A stretch of DNA of 64,000 nucleotides from [Clostridium] asparagiforme DSM 15981 (GCA_025149125.1 CP102272.1:2046001-2110000); one strand, 5' to 3'. Positions 17,970 to 26,910 are shown, numbered from the stretch's first letter. Notes: generated by a model not told the origin, from the sequence alone. Program-made: numbers and translations.

Positions 17970-17997
17970 AGTAACAACTTAATAAGTCGTTTACCAA

Positions 17998-18060
17998 TAT
18001 GTATATCCTGGGGATTGGCCCAGAGTCTCTACCAACTACCGAAAAGAGTTGACTACATAG
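17998..18060 (+). promoter_or_regulatory. Purine riboswitch aptamer (guanine-type, C at the specificity position)
   Basis: P1 is TATGTA with TACATA; P2 is CTGGG with CCCAG; P3 is CAACT with AGTTG; J2/3 contains the invariant TCTACC core (AGTCTCTACC); J3/1 reads GACTA, and the C there marks the guanine rather than adenine class. Differences from the textbook form: J1/2 reads TAT, loop 2 is six bases (GATTGG), loop 3 reads ACCGAAAAG. The loop GG/CC kissing pairs are still possible. It lies in the leader of xdhA-xdhB-xdhC, so the ligand is a purine base; whether guanine, hypoxanthine, xanthine or another is open. Confidence 0.88.
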
Positions 18061-18083
18061 TTTATGTAGCCAGCTCTTTTTTT
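18045..18083 (+). terminator. Riboswitch expression platform: terminator overlapping the aptamer
   Basis: Left arm 18045-18059 (AGAGTTGACTACATA) and right arm 18063-18077 pair over 15 positions with one T-G wobble and one mismatch, 3-nt loop, then seven Ts (18077-18083). The left arm uses the 3' strands of P3 and P1, so terminator and aptamer cannot coexist. Ligand binding should therefore block termination, as in the adenine pbuE (ydhL) switch. Confidence 0.85.
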
Positions 18084-18281
18084 CGTTCCATTGAACGCTG
18101 AAAATGAACGGCGCATCGGGAAAAATGCGGTATGGGAAGAGTCTGCCGGACTTGCAGAAGAGATGATCGGAAGCGGGGACGGGCGGACTTTTTGATTGGG
18201 AGCGGACCGCTTTGGCGGCCGCGCCGGGGCTGGCTGCGGGAACATGAAGTGACGGCAAATCAGGCAAGGAGGAAGCATAGA

Positions 18282-20708
18282 ATGAAGATTGTAGGCCAGG
18301 AATTGAAACGGGTCGACGCTTACGGCAAAGTGACCGGAGAAGCGAAGTACACCGCGGATTTGGAACCGAGGGACATTCTCCACGGAAAGGTGGTGCACGC
18401 CACCATCGCCAACGGCCGGGTCAAGAGCTTTGACCTGACCGAGGCCATGAAGGTGCCGGGGGTAGTGAAGATCGTCACCTGCTTTGACGCTCCGGACTGC
18501 CAGTTCCCGACCGCGGGCCATCCGTGGAGCGTGGAGTCGAAGCACCAGGACATTTGCGACCGGCGGGTTTTGAACGAGCGCGTCCGTCTGTACGGGGACG
18601 ACATCGCGGCCGTGGTGGCGGAGAACGAGGTGGCGGCGGCCCAGGCGGCCAGGCTGATCAAGGTGGAGTACGAGGAGTATGAGCCCATCGTCACCGTGGA
18701 GGCGGCTATGGCGGAGGGGGCTACACCGCTGCACCCGGATCTGAGGAAGGACAACGTGATCGTACACTCCCATATGACCATGGGGGACAGCGATTTTACC
18801 TTTGATAAGGGAATTCTGGCGGCCAGAGAGTTGTACCCGGGCGAGGAGTTGATTGCGGTGGAGGAGGAGTACGATACGCCCCGCATCTCCCACTGCCACA
18901 TTGAACTGCCGGTTTCCTGGGCGTATGTGGATACCAACGGAAAGGTTACCGTGGTGTGTTCCACCCAGATTCCGCACATTGTCCGGCGCTGCACGGCCCA
19001 GGCTTTGGGGATTCCGGTGGGCCAGGTCCGCATCATTAAACCCTACATAGGCGGCGGCTTCGGAAACAAGCAGGATGTGCTCTACGAGCCCCTGAACGCC
19101 TTTTTGAGCATGTCCGTGGGCGGACGGCCCGTCCGGCTGGAAATCAGCCGCGAGGAGACCATTTCCGGCACCCGCACCCGCCATGCCATCAAGGGAAAAT
19201 GTAAGGGCCTGATGACAAAGGACGGGCGCATACTGGCCAGGAAGATCGATGCGTTCGCCAACAACGGCGCTTACGCCTCCCACGGCCACGCGATCTGCGC
19301 CAACTGCGGCAACGTGTTCAAGGACCTGTACCGGGATGAGCTTGGCTGCGAGGTGGACTGCTGGACCGTTTACACCTCGTCGCCCACCGCGGGAGCCATG
19401 AGGGGGTACGGCATCCCCCAGGCCGTCTGGTTTGCGGAATGCCTCACCGACGATCTGGCGGACCGGATCGGCATGGATCCCTGCGAGTTCCGTCTGAAAA
19501 ACTGCATGGAGGAGGGGTTTGTGGATCCGGCCAACGGGATCACCTTCCACTCCTACGGTTTGAAGCGGTGCATCGAGGAGGGGAAAGCGTATATCCGCTG
19601 GGATGAAAAGTGGAAACAATACCGCAATCAGACCGGCCCGGTGCGAAAAGGCGTGGGTATGGCTATTTTCTGTTATAAGACGGGCGTACATCCCATCTCC
19701 CTGGAGACCAGCTCCGCCCGGATGGTGCTGAACCAGGACGGCTCCATGCAGCTGTGTATGGGCGCTACCGAGATCGGACAGGGCGCGGATACCGTGTTCT
19801 CCCAGATGGCTTCCGAGACCACGGGCATTTCCTTTGACAAGGTTTATATCGTGTCCACCCAGGACACGGACACCACTCCCTTTGACACGGGCGCTTACGC
19901 CTCCCGCCAGACCTATGTTTCCGGAATGGCCTGCAAAAAGTGCGGGGAGGAGCTGCGCGGCAAGATTCTGGAATACGCGGCCTACATGCTGAATCACGAC
20001 CTGACCGACCTGTCAAAGACCGTTTACGCGGACCAGGTGAAGGAGGCAGCGGGCAGGCTGCGCGAGGCTCTGGGGCTTGGAGCGGACGAGGACGTGACTG
20101 CGGAGATGTTGGACATTGTGGACAGCAAGGTCGTGGTGAGCGGCGGGGATCCGGTGCTCTTTGACGTGGCCGTGGTGGCGGACACCGCCTTCTATTCCCT
20201 GGACCGCTCCGTGCACATCACGGCGGAGGTCACCAACCACTGCAAGGACAACACCTTCTCCTCCGGCTGCTGCTTCGTGGAGGTCGAGGTGGATATGCCC
20301 CTTGGCCTGGTGACGGTGAAGGACATTGTCAACGTCCACGACTCCGGCGTGCTGATCAATCCCAAGACCGCGGCTGCGCAGGTTCACGGCGGCATGAGCA
20401 TGGGACTGGGTTACGGGCTTTCGGAGGAGCTTCTGGTGGATGAGAAGACCGGAAAGACCCTGAACAACAACCTGTTGGATTACAAGATTCCCACGGCCAT
20501 GGATACCCCGGAGCTGAACGTACGGTTTATCCAGCTGGATGATCCCACCGGCCCTTACGGAAACAAATCCCTGGGAGAGCCGCCGGCCATTCCCGTGGCC
20601 CCGGCCATCCGGAACGCGATTTTAAACGCCACCGGCGTACACATGAATATGACACCCATGACAGCCCAGCGGCTGATTGCAAAATTCAAAGAAAAAGGTC
20701 TGATATAA
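18282..20708 (+). CDS. xdhA: Xanthine dehydrogenase, molybdenum-binding subunit
   Basis: Large catalytic subunit of a three-part xanthine/hypoxanthine dehydrogenase; it binds the molybdopterin cofactor and hydroxylates the purine. 808 residues. Seen: the N-terminal a/b-hammerhead domain (GKVTGEAKYTADL), the cofactor-site signatures IGGGFGNKQD, AMRGYGIPQ, TEIGQGADTV and the C-terminal GEPPAIPVAPAIRNAI containing the catalytic glutamate region. Selenium-dependent relatives exist, but no selenocysteine context is apparent. AAGGAGG precedes ATG 18282; upstream in-frame codons lie within the riboswitch leader. First gene of xdhA-xdhB-xdhC. About 200 nt of leader separate it from the terminator. 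Confidence 0.93.
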   Translation: MKIVGQELKRVDAYGKVTGEAKYTADLEPRDILHGKVVHATIANGRVKSFDLTEAMKVPGVVKIVTCFDAPDCQFPTAGHPWSVESKHQDICDRRVLNERVRLYGDDIAAVVAENEVAAAQAARLIKVEYEEYEPIVTVEAAMAEGATPLHPDLRKDNVIVHSHMTMGDSDFTFDKGILAARELYPGEELIAVEEEYDTPRISHCHIELPVSWAYVDTNGKVTVVCSTQIPHIVRRCTAQALGIPVGQVRIIKPYIGGGFGNKQDVLYEPLNAFLSMSVGGRPVRLEISREETISGTRTRHAIKGKCKGLMTKDGRILARKIDAFANNGAYASHGHAICANCGNVFKDLYRDELGCEVDCWTVYTSSPTAGAMRGYGIPQAVWFAECLTDDLADRIGMDPCEFRLKNCMEEGFVDPANGITFHSYGLKRCIEEGKAYIRWDEKWKQYRNQTGPVRKGVGMAIFCYKTGVHPISLETSSARMVLNQDGSMQLCMGATEIGQGADTVFSQMASETTGISFDKVYIVSTQDTDTTPFDTGAYASRQTYVSGMACKKCGEELRGKILEYAAYMLNHDLTDLSKTVYADQVKEAAGRLREALGLGADEDVTAEMLDIVDSKVVVSGGDPVLFDVAVVADTAFYSLDRSVHITAEVTNHCKDNTFSSGCCFVEVEVDMPLGLVTVKDIVNVHDSGVLINPKTAAAQVHGGMSMGLGYGLSEELLVDEKTGKTLNNNLLDYKIPTAMDTPELNVRFIQLDDPTGPYGNKSLGEPPAIPVAPAIRNAILNATGVHMNMTPMTAQRLIAKFKEKGLI

Positions 20709-20720
20709 GGAGAAGGTTCT

Positions 20721-21611
20721 ATGTTTGACATCAAATCATTTTACGAGGCAAAGAGCGTTGCGGACGCCGTGAACGCCCTTGTGAAGGATCCGGATGCCGA
20801 GATCATAAGCGGCGGTACGGACGTGCTGATCCGGGTGCGGGAGGGCAAGGATGCGGGCCGCTCCGTGGTTTCCATTCACAATCTTCAGGAACTCAAAGGC
20901 GTGAAGCTGCTGGAAAACGGCGATCTGTGGATCGGCGCGGGCACATCGTTTTCCCACATCACCAACGATCCGCTGATCCAGAAGTACATCCCCATGCTGG
21001 GGGAGGCGGTGGACCAGGTGGGCGGACCCCAGATCCGCAACACCGGCACCATCGGCGGGAATATCTGTAACGGCGCAACCTCGGCGGACTCCGCCTCCAC
21101 CATGTGGACGCTGGAGGCAGTGGCGGTCCTGGAGGGACCGGAGGGAGAGCGCAGGGTTCCGGTCTGCGAGTTCTACACCGGACCCGGCCGGACCGTGCGG
21201 GAACGCACCGAGGTCTGTAAGTATTTCCTGATTCCCAGGGAGAGCTATGAGGGATGGGCCGGACATTATATCAAGTACGGCAAGCGCAAGGCCATGGAGA
21301 TCGCCACCCTGGGCTGCGCGGTGCGGGTGAAGCTGTCGGCGGACAAAACGCGTGTGGAGGACGTGCGCCTGGGCTACGGAGTGGCCGGCCCAACGCCTCT
21401 GCGCTGCCGGAAGGCGGAGGAAGGCTTAAAGGGCAACGCGGCGGCGGATCAGGAGGCCGTGGCGGCATTTGCCAAGGCGGCTCTGGACGAGGTGAATCCG
21501 CGTTCTTCCTGGAGAGCGTCCAAGGAGTTTCGTTTACAGCTCATCGAGGAGCTGGCAAAGCGCGCGTTTTATGAGGCGGTAAGAAAAGCGGGAGGTGAGG
21601 TCAATGCTTAA
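20721..21611 (+). CDS. xdhB: Xanthine dehydrogenase, FAD-binding subunit
   Basis: Medium subunit that carries FAD and passes electrons to NAD. 296 residues, the usual size, with the FAD-binding motifs IISGGTDVLIRVREG near residue 30 and QIRNTGTIGGNICNGATSADS near residue 105, and the C-terminal CO-dehydrogenase flavoprotein domain (from about 180). AAGGAGAAGG precedes ATG 20721; it starts 12 nt after xdhA and overlaps xdhC by 8 bp, so translation is probably coupled. Confidence 0.93.
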   Translation: MFDIKSFYEAKSVADAVNALVKDPDAEIISGGTDVLIRVREGKDAGRSVVSIHNLQELKGVKLLENGDLWIGAGTSFSHITNDPLIQKYIPMLGEAVDQVGGPQIRNTGTIGGNICNGATSADSASTMWTLEAVAVLEGPEGERRVPVCEFYTGPGRTVRERTEVCKYFLIPRESYEGWAGHYIKYGKRKAMEIATLGCAVRVKLSADKTRVEDVRLGYGVAGPTPLRCRKAEEGLKGNAAADQEAVAAFAKAALDEVNPRSSWRASKEFRLQLIEELAKRAFYEAVRKAGGEVNA

Positions 21612-22098
21612 CATCGTACATATGAAAGTTAACGGCAAGGAAGTGGAGCTGGCGGTGGATGAGCGGGAGTCCCTGTTGGACACCCTGCGCAGCCGTCTGG
21701 GTCTGACCAGCGTGAAGAAGGGCTGCGAGGTGGGGGAGTGCGGCGCGTGCACCGTTCTGGTGAACGGGGAAGCCATTGACAGCTGCATCTATCTGACCAT
21801 GTGGGCGGACGGAAAGAGCGTGATGACCGTGGAGGGCTTAAAGGGGCCGAACGGGGAGCTTTCCCCCATCCAGAAGGCTTTTATCGAGGAGGCGGCGGTA
21901 CAGTGCGGATTCTGTACGCCGGGCCTGATCATGAGCGCGGTGGAGATCGTGGGAACGGGCAAGAAGTACAACCGGGAGGAGCTTAAGAAACTGATTTCCG
22001 GCCATCTGTGCCGGTGCACCGGGTATGAGAATATCTTAAACGCCATGGAGCGGATTGTGGAGGAGGTTTACCGGACCAGCCATCCGGAGGAGGCGTAA
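21604..22098 (+). CDS. xdhC: Xanthine dehydrogenase, iron-sulfur subunit
   Basis: Small subunit with two [2Fe-2S] clusters linking the molybdenum site to FAD. 164 residues: plant-type ferredoxin domain with C41, C46, C49 and C61 (GCEVGECGACTVLVNG), then the four-helix [2Fe-2S]-binding domain with QCGFCTPG and [19 protein letters not shown] before ATG 21604 decides the start, inside the 3' end of xdhB. The name follows the Mo/FAD/FeS order; in other species xdhC denotes an accessory protein. Confidence 0.93.
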   Translation: MLNIVHMKVNGKEVELAVDERESLLDTLRSRLGLTSVKKGCEVGECGACTVLVNGEAIDSCIYLTMWADGKSVMTVEGLKGPNGELSPIQKAFIEEAAVQCGFCTPGLIMSAVEIVGTGKKYNREELKKLISGHLCRCTGYENILNAMERIVEEVYRTSHPEEA

Positions 22099-22225
22099 GA
22101 GGGGAATGACAGGGCCTGCGGGCTTAAGTCTGCCGGTTCGGTCTGCGGGCCGGGCGAAAACCGCCCGTGGGCTGCGCCGGCGTCTTATTGCATTCAATAA
22201 AAATTTAATCAGGGGGTAGTAAATC

Positions 22226-23581
22226 ATGAACAGCAATGCGAATTGCAGTATCAATAACATCTACCGGCTGGAGGGCAGAGTGCCGCTGGGGAAAGCGATT
22301 CCCTTCGGGCTCCAGCACATCTTGGCCATGTTCGTCTCGAATCTGGCGCCGATCACCATTATCGCCGGTGCGGCCCAGCCTGCGCTGAGCCAGGCCCAGA
22401 CCGCGATTCTGCTTCAGAACGCCATGTTCGTCGCGGGCATCGCCACGCTGATTCAGCTGTATCCGATCTGGAGAATCGGTTCCAAGCTGCCGGTAGTCAT
22501 GGGCGTCAGCTTTACCTTCGTCACCGTGCTAAGCACCATCGCCGCCAACTACGGTTATCCGGCCGTGGTGGGAGCGGTGCTGGTGGGCGGCCTCTTCGAG
22601 GGAACGCTGGGTCTGCTGGCAAAATACTGGCGCAAAATCATCACGCCAATCGTGGCGGCCTCGGTGGTGACGGCCATCGGATTTTCCCTCTTTACGGTGG
22701 GCACGCGGTCCTTCGGCGGCGGATACGCGGAGGATTTCGGCTCCGCCCAGAACCTGATCCTGGGCACGGTCACACTGCTCACCTGTCTGCTGTGGAATAT
22801 CTTTGCGAAAGGGTATTTAAAGCAGCTCTCCGTGCTGGCCGGACTGATCGTGGGTTATGCGCTGGCCATTGTCATGGGGAAGGTGGATTTAAGCCTGATC
22901 ATGTCCGGCGGCGTGATCGCCTTTCCAAAGCTTCTGCCCTTTATGCCGGAGTTCCACGCCGGAGCGATTATCTCGGCCTGTATCATTTTCCTGGTGTCCG
23001 CGGCTGAGACCATCGGAGATACTTCGGCGCTGGTGTCCGGCGGCCTGAACCGGGAGATCACCGGCAAGGAGATTTCAGGGTCCCTGGCCTGCGACGGTTA
23101 TGCCTCGGCCATGTCCACCCTGTTCGGCTGCCCGCCTGTGACCTCCTTCTCCCAGAATGTGGGCCTGATCGCCATGACAAAGGTGGTCAACCGGTTCACG
23201 ATCATGACGGGAGCGGCCTGTATGATTCTGGCCGGACTGCTGCCGCCTGTGGGAAACTTTTTCGCGTCCCTGCCCCAGTCGGTTCTGGGCGGCTGTACGA
23301 TTATGATGTTCGGTTCCATTTTGACTTCCGGAATCCAGATGATCGCCAAGTGCGGCTTTTCACAGCGAAACATCGTGATCGCCTCCCTGTCCCTGTCCAT
23401 CGGCATCGGCTTTACCACGGCCAGCGAGATCGGAATCTGGGATATCTTCCCGCCTCTGGTGCAGTCGGTGTTCTCTGCCAACGTGGTGGCGGTGGTGTTT
23501 GTGGTGGCGGTGTTCTTAAGCCTGGTGCTGCCGAAGGATATGGATATCAAGATGCTGGAGGACGGCAAAAGCGCGCAGTAG
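22226..23581 (+). CDS. Xanthine/uracil-family (NCS2) purine permease
   Basis: 451-residue inner-membrane symporter with about 12-14 hydrophobic segments. NCS2 signatures: FGLQHILAMFVSNLAPITII in the first helix, SAAETIGDTSALVSGGLNRE and CPPVTSFSQNVGLIAMTKV. The QH of the first signature and the NVG-containing motif are typical of xanthine/urate-type members (PbuX, XanQ, UacT-like). It follows xdhC by 127 nt, with an intrinsic terminator after it and no obvious promoter of its own, so it probably imports the substrate of the dehydrogenase and shares riboswitch control. Confidence 0.92.
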   Translation: MNSNANCSINNIYRLEGRVPLGKAIPFGLQHILAMFVSNLAPITIIAGAAQPALSQAQTAILLQNAMFVAGIATLIQLYPIWRIGSKLPVVMGVSFTFVTVLSTIAANYGYPAVVGAVLVGGLFEGTLGLLAKYWRKIITPIVAASVVTAIGFSLFTVGTRSFGGGYAEDFGSAQNLILGTVTLLTCLLWNIFAKGYLKQLSVLAGLIVGYALAIVMGKVDLSLIMSGGVIAFPKLLPFMPEFHAGAIISACIIFLVSAAETIGDTSALVSGGLNREITGKEISGSLACDGYASAMSTLFGCPPVTSFSQNVGLIAMTKVVNRFTIMTGAACMILAGLLPPVGNFFASLPQSVLGGCTIMMFGSILTSGIQMIAKCGFSQRNIVIASLSLSIGIGFTTASEIGIWDIFPPLVQSVFSANVVAVVFVVAVFLSLVLPKDMDIKMLEDGKSAQ

Positions 23582-23604
23582 GCGTGCCGCCGGTCCTTGA
23601 ATGG

Positions 23605-23638
23605 AAAAAGCCTGTGGGGTGGTTCCCGCAGGCTTTTT
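23605..23638 (+). terminator. Intrinsic terminator of the xdh-permease operon
   Basis: AAAAAGCCTG pairs with CAGGCTTTTT, with GGG/CCC continuing inside. The A/T symmetry also allows it to work for the convergent gene. Confidence 0.9.
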
Positions 23639-23726
23639 CCGATTTTACGGCCGTTGAAATAATCATTCCCCTGTGATAGAATGGAAATAAATTGGAACAG
23701 ATCCGGTGCGGGCTGCAAAGGGGCCG

Positions 23727-24587
23727 TTACAGCGCGTATTTGCGGATGGCAAAGGCTACGCCGTCCTCCCGGTTGCTCTTCGTCTCATATTTGGCCACGG
23801 CTTTCAGACAGTCCTGTGCGTTGCCCATGGCGACGGTCCAGCCGAATTCCGGGGTGAACATGGATAGGTCGTTGTCGCTGTCGCCCAGGACCATGATCTC
23901 TCCGGGGAGGATACTGCGCTCCCTGGCGAAGGCTTTTAATGCCAGTCCCTTCTGGGCGCGGACGTTGGTCAGCTCGATGTCCGTGGGGAAGGTGGAGGCG
24001 GTGGCGATGTCCGGGCAGGCCGAAAAGCGCTCTTTGAGGCGGATTACGGTTTCAGCGGGGATTTCGGTGCTGCCGATCTTGTAGATAACGGTCCCGGAGG
24101 GCACATCGGCCAGGGAACCGACGAAGGTGAAGGCGGAAGCGAACCGGCTTACCGCCTGCTCCAGCGCGGCAGAGGGCTGTCCGGCGGCTAGGGAGCCGTC
24201 GTCAAAGAACCGGTAGATTCGCTGAAGCCGTTCCTCGCGGGGGAAGGTGCAGTAGACCCCGTTGGAGGTCATGATGTCCATGAAGATTCCGGCGTCTGTC
24301 AGAATCCGGTCGATATCCGCCAGATTTCCGGGGGTGAGGGGGATGGAGGTGCAGGCTTTTCCGTCCTCTGTGCAGATCATGGCCCCGCTCAGACAGATAT
24401 AGCTGCAGTGGATGCCCGCTCCGCTTACGATGGGGTGGGCGCCGGAGTATGCTCGGCCGCTGCAGATCACAAACTCTGCGCCGCTCTGCTGCAGCTCCCG
24501 GATTGCGTTTGCATTTTCTTCCGAGATGTGGGAGAGCGGGTCTAAGAGCGTGCCGTCCATGTCGGAGGCTACCAGGCGGATTTTCAT
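23727..24587 (-). CDS. Cof-type HAD-superfamily phosphatase
   Basis: Cytosolic Mg-dependent phosphatase of the HAD type IIB (Cof/YidA) family, which acts on sugar phosphates, FMN or pyridoxal phosphate. 286 residues: motif I SDMDGTLLDP near the N-terminus with the nucleophile Asp and acid/base Asp, motif II ICSGR, a C2-type cap in the middle, motif III lysine in AQKGLALKAF, and motif IV GDSDNDLSMF. The substrate cannot be told from sequence. ATG preceded by GGAGAAT. Convergent with the purine permease, monocistronic. Confidence 0.93.
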   Translation of the reverse strand: MKIRLVASDMDGTLLDPLSHISEENANAIRELQQSGAEFVICSGRAYSGAHPIVSGAGIHCSYICLSGAMICTEDGKACTSIPLTPGNLADIDRILTDAGIFMDIMTSNGVYCTFPREERLQRIYRFFDDGSLAAGQPSAALEQAVSRFASAFTFVGSLADVPSGTVIYKIGSTEIPAETVIRLKERFSACPDIATASTFPTDIELTNVRAQKGLALKAFARERSILPGEIMVLGDSDNDLSMFTPEFGWTVAMGNAQDCLKAVAKYETKSNREDGVAFAIRKYAL

Positions 24588-24769
24588 AGTATGGATTCTC
24601 CTTTTGCAAATGATTTCTATCTACATAGTTTATAGCAAATATTGAATTTGTCAATTTCAATCGGCCCGCTGTCCGCGGTTTTGGCGGGAATCGACCGGAA
24701 ACAGGCGGAAAATCTGCGATTGAGACTTTATGACGGAAACTGAAATCTGAAACAGAATGGGGTGGTTCT

Positions 24770-25129
24770 ATGGTGCTTCGCTGCTTTTCAAAGGCCGATG
24801 AGGTCATTTGCCTGAATTTTTATCCGTCTCCGGCGGACGCCTGCCCGGGGGACTATTATAACGCCGGCTACGATCCGCTGACCGTCTTTGAGACGGATTA
24901 CAGCAGGCTGCTGCTGCCGTACCTGCGGGCGGTCCGGCCTGATTTCGACGTGTGCTGGGACAACTGGATTTCCAGGGAACAGTGGGAAGAGGTGATCCGG
25001 CAGATCGAGCGCGGTATGGGCTTTGTACGGTTCGACGACACGGTGTTCGATTTTTATACCAGATTTGTGGCCTGGATCGGGGAAGCTCTGGGTGCGGAGG
25101 AGATGGTCGTGGTGGAAGGAAATCAATAG
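24770..25129 (+). CDS. Small unknown protein
   Basis: 119 residues, acidic and rich in aromatic residues (NFYPSPADACPGDYYNAGYD, FDVCWDNWISREQWEEV). No signal peptide or membrane helix. I do not recognise a family. GGGGTGG lies before ATG 24770. A perfect palindromic stem follows the stop. Its codon use looks like that of the neighbours, which supports it being a real gene. Confidence 0.6.
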   Translation: MVLRCFSKADEVICLNFYPSPADACPGDYYNAGYDPLTVFETDYSRLLLPYLRAVRPDFDVCWDNWISREQWEEVIRQIERGMGFVRFDDTVFDFYTRFVAWIGEALGAEEMVVVEGNQ

Positions 25130-25150
25130 CGGGCTTCATGAGATTTGCAG

Positions 25151-25176
25151 GCGCCGGAATTCCGGCGCTCTCGCTT
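25151..25176 (+). terminator. Stem-loop terminator candidate
   Basis: An 18-bp perfect palindrome, GCGCCGGAATTCCGGCGC (25151-25168), followed by TCTCGCTTT. As RNA it makes a 7-bp stem with an AATT loop. Confidence 0.6.
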
Positions 25177-25181
25177 TGGGC

Positions 25182-25268
25182 TGTCCACAGGCTATCCCCA
25201 GGACATCCACAAAGTTATCCACATATTTTGTGATAAATTGGGAAAATGGACGGAGCGGTTGGGGATAA
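25182..25268 (+). promoter_or_regulatory. Row of DnaA-box-like sites
   Basis: Four 9-mers in one orientation start at 25182 (TGTCCACAG), 25192 (CTATCCCCA), 25203 (ACATCCACA) and 25215 (TTATCCACA, the perfect consensus). A fifth, TTATCCCCA, lies on the other strand at 25260-25268. The first four are 10, 11 and 12 bp apart, that is, on one face of the helix. No dnaA or dnaN gene is in the window, so this is not the usual Firmicute oriC setting. Confidence 0.6.
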
Positions 25269-25305
25269 GTGGGGCTTGATCGCAGCGCTGAACGGCGTTT
25301 CAGAC

Positions 25306-25596
25306 AAAGAGAATGACCAGCCGGGGGAGCTGGTCATTTCTCAAGGAGAAGGTATTTCGTTTCTTATGGGGTGTAGCAAAAACTATATAATGTATTGGGG
25401 GGTTACACTATTATAATAGCACAGGGGGAGAAAAAAGTGTGCACAAAATTTATAAAAATTGGAAAAAAGCTTTGTGCATTTTGAAGGAGGTTATCAGGCG
25501 GGGGGAGCGATTATAAATGACAAATCGACAGAACCAAGGGGTGTCTGGGCGTCTTGATTTGAAAACAGGACCGCCGCACGGAAGTTAAAATAGGGG
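25306..25596. other. AT-rich noncoding stretch with two inverted repeats
   Basis: Holds a hairpin (AATGACCAGC with GCTGGTCATT, about 25312-25339), two TATAAT hexamers (25386-25391 and 25412-25417) without convincing -35 partners, and an 8-bp inverted repeat TGCACAAA/TTTGTGCA (25440-25447, 25471-25478). A 23-codon frame at 25517 has only a weak ribosome-binding site and is not called. The stretch adjoins the DnaA-box row and may belong to the same unit, or may hold a small RNA. Confidence 0.4.
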
Positions 25597-26910
25597 TCAG
25601 AAAAATGGGAAAACATGCGGAAGTATTAACAGCGCACATAGGTAGGTGATAATAATCAGCGGCCAGCCATAGCGCATGTAGTCGACAATGGTGGACTTTG
25701 CGAACACGGACATTCTCTGGTTCGTGCCCGAGGCAAAGGGCGTCATGTAACCGCAGCCCGCGGCAATGGCGATGGCCATGATAAAGGCCCGCGGGTCGGC
25801 GCCCAGAGTTCCGGCGATGGTGATGGCGATGGGAGAGATCACGCCGCAGGCCGCCATGTTATTCATAAACTGGGTGATGATCACCGTCACGATAAACAGC
25901 ACGGTGAAGATGGAGTACATGCTGGTGCTGCCGCCGATGCTCTGCTCCAGCAGAGCGCCGATCCAGCTTCCCAGACTGCTGTTGGTGATCATCTTGATGA
26001 CAGCCAGAAGTCCCACGATCATAAACATACGCTCGAAGTTAAAGCCGTGGAGCACTTCCTTCCAGGAAAAACACTTGAATACATACAGCAGGCCGATGGT
26101 CAGATAGCCATAGGCGTAGGCGTTGATGTCCAGCGCCTTGAAAAAATCAAAGCTGTTTAAGAGCAGAATCAGGATAAAGGAGAAGAAGCCCAGAAAAATA
26201 CCGGTCTGCTGGCGCTTCATAACCCGCGCCATATCATCGGTCCGCTCCCTGGGGGCGGGCATGGAGTCGTCGTCATCTTCCAGGTCGTCGTAGGATTTAT
26301 TCAGGTGGTGGAACAAGACCATGTAAATGCCGCCCAGAATTGCGATGGGGACTCCGACCCAGGCGAAGTCGAACATGGCGAAGGGCGTGATACCCGCCTC
26401 CTCCAGCGCCGCGTTGGCGAAAATGTTGGTGTCCGTGCCGATCAGCGTGCAGGCGCCGCCCAGGGTGGAAGCGTAGATTACAAAGAGCACAAGCTTGGAC
26501 CGGCTGATTTTCATTCTCCTGGAAATGCCGTAGAGAGCGGGCACCATGGCCATGGTCACGCTGGAATTGGCCATGATTGTGGAGCACAGGGCTGCCAGCA
26601 CAAAAATGATCCCAAACAGGCCGCGTTCACGATTTTTTCCATTGATATTCCGGGTCATATGTTCAAAGGTCTCGCCGATCTGTCCGTCGAAGCCGGATAC
26701 CGCCATCAGAGAGGCGTAGACGCTGATGATCATGACCAGATGCAGGCTGTTGTTGGCGAAAAATCCCCAGACCGTGGCCGCGTCGAGAATATGGGTCAGA
26801 ATGAGAATCGGGGCCAGCAGTAAAAACAGAAGAGAATTGGGAACTTTGGGATTTGCCAGGATATACACAAATGCGATAGAGATCAGGATGCATAAGATTG
26901 TATTCAGCAT
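25597..26910 (-). CDS. DASS/SLC13-type anion transporter
   Basis: 437-residue membrane transporter of the ion-transporter superfamily (SLC13/ArsB-like), which moves di- or tricarboxylates or other organic anions, often with sodium. About 11 hydrophobic segments; the two family signature loops are visible: ANSSVTMAMVPAL with LIGTDTNIFANAA, and MNNMAACGVISPIAI with the related TPFASGTNQRM. An acidic cytosolic loop (DDLEDDDDSMPAPRERTDD) splits the two halves. GGAGG precedes the ATG. It lies 20 nt downstream of the C45 gene on the same strand, so the two probably form an operon: transporter plus hydrolase for one substrate. Confidence 0.88.
   Translation of the reverse strand: MLNTILCILISIAFVYILANPKVPNSLLFLLLAPILILTHILDAATVWGFFANNSLHLVMIISVYASLMAVSGFDGQIGETFEHMTRNINGKNRERGLFGIIFVLAALCSTIMANSSVTMAMVPALYGISRRMKISRSKLVLFVIYASTLGGACTLIGTDTNIFANAALEEAGITPFAMFDFAWVGVPIAILGGIYMVLFHHLNKSYDDLEDDDDSMPAPRERTDDMARVMKRQQTGIFLGFFSFILILLLNSFDFFKALDINAYAYGYLTIGLLYVFKCFSWKEVLHGFNFERMFMIVGLLAVIKMITNSSLGSWIGALLEQSIGGSTSMYSIFTVLFIVTVIITQFMNNMAACGVISPIAITIAGTLGADPRAFIMAIAIAAGCGYMTPFASGTNQRMSVFAKSTIVDYMRYGWPLIIITYLCALLILPHVFPFF

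Noticed and set aside
18036..19997. 653-codon open frame on the minus strand
   Set aside because: Antisense to xdhA and the riboswitch leader; His/Arg/Gly-rich low-information protein without domain or start signal.
25517..25588. 23-codon frame with ATG in the intergenic region
   Set aside because: Only a weak GGGGAG site before it; the strong AAGGAGG at 25483 is 27 nt too far away, and composition gives no support.
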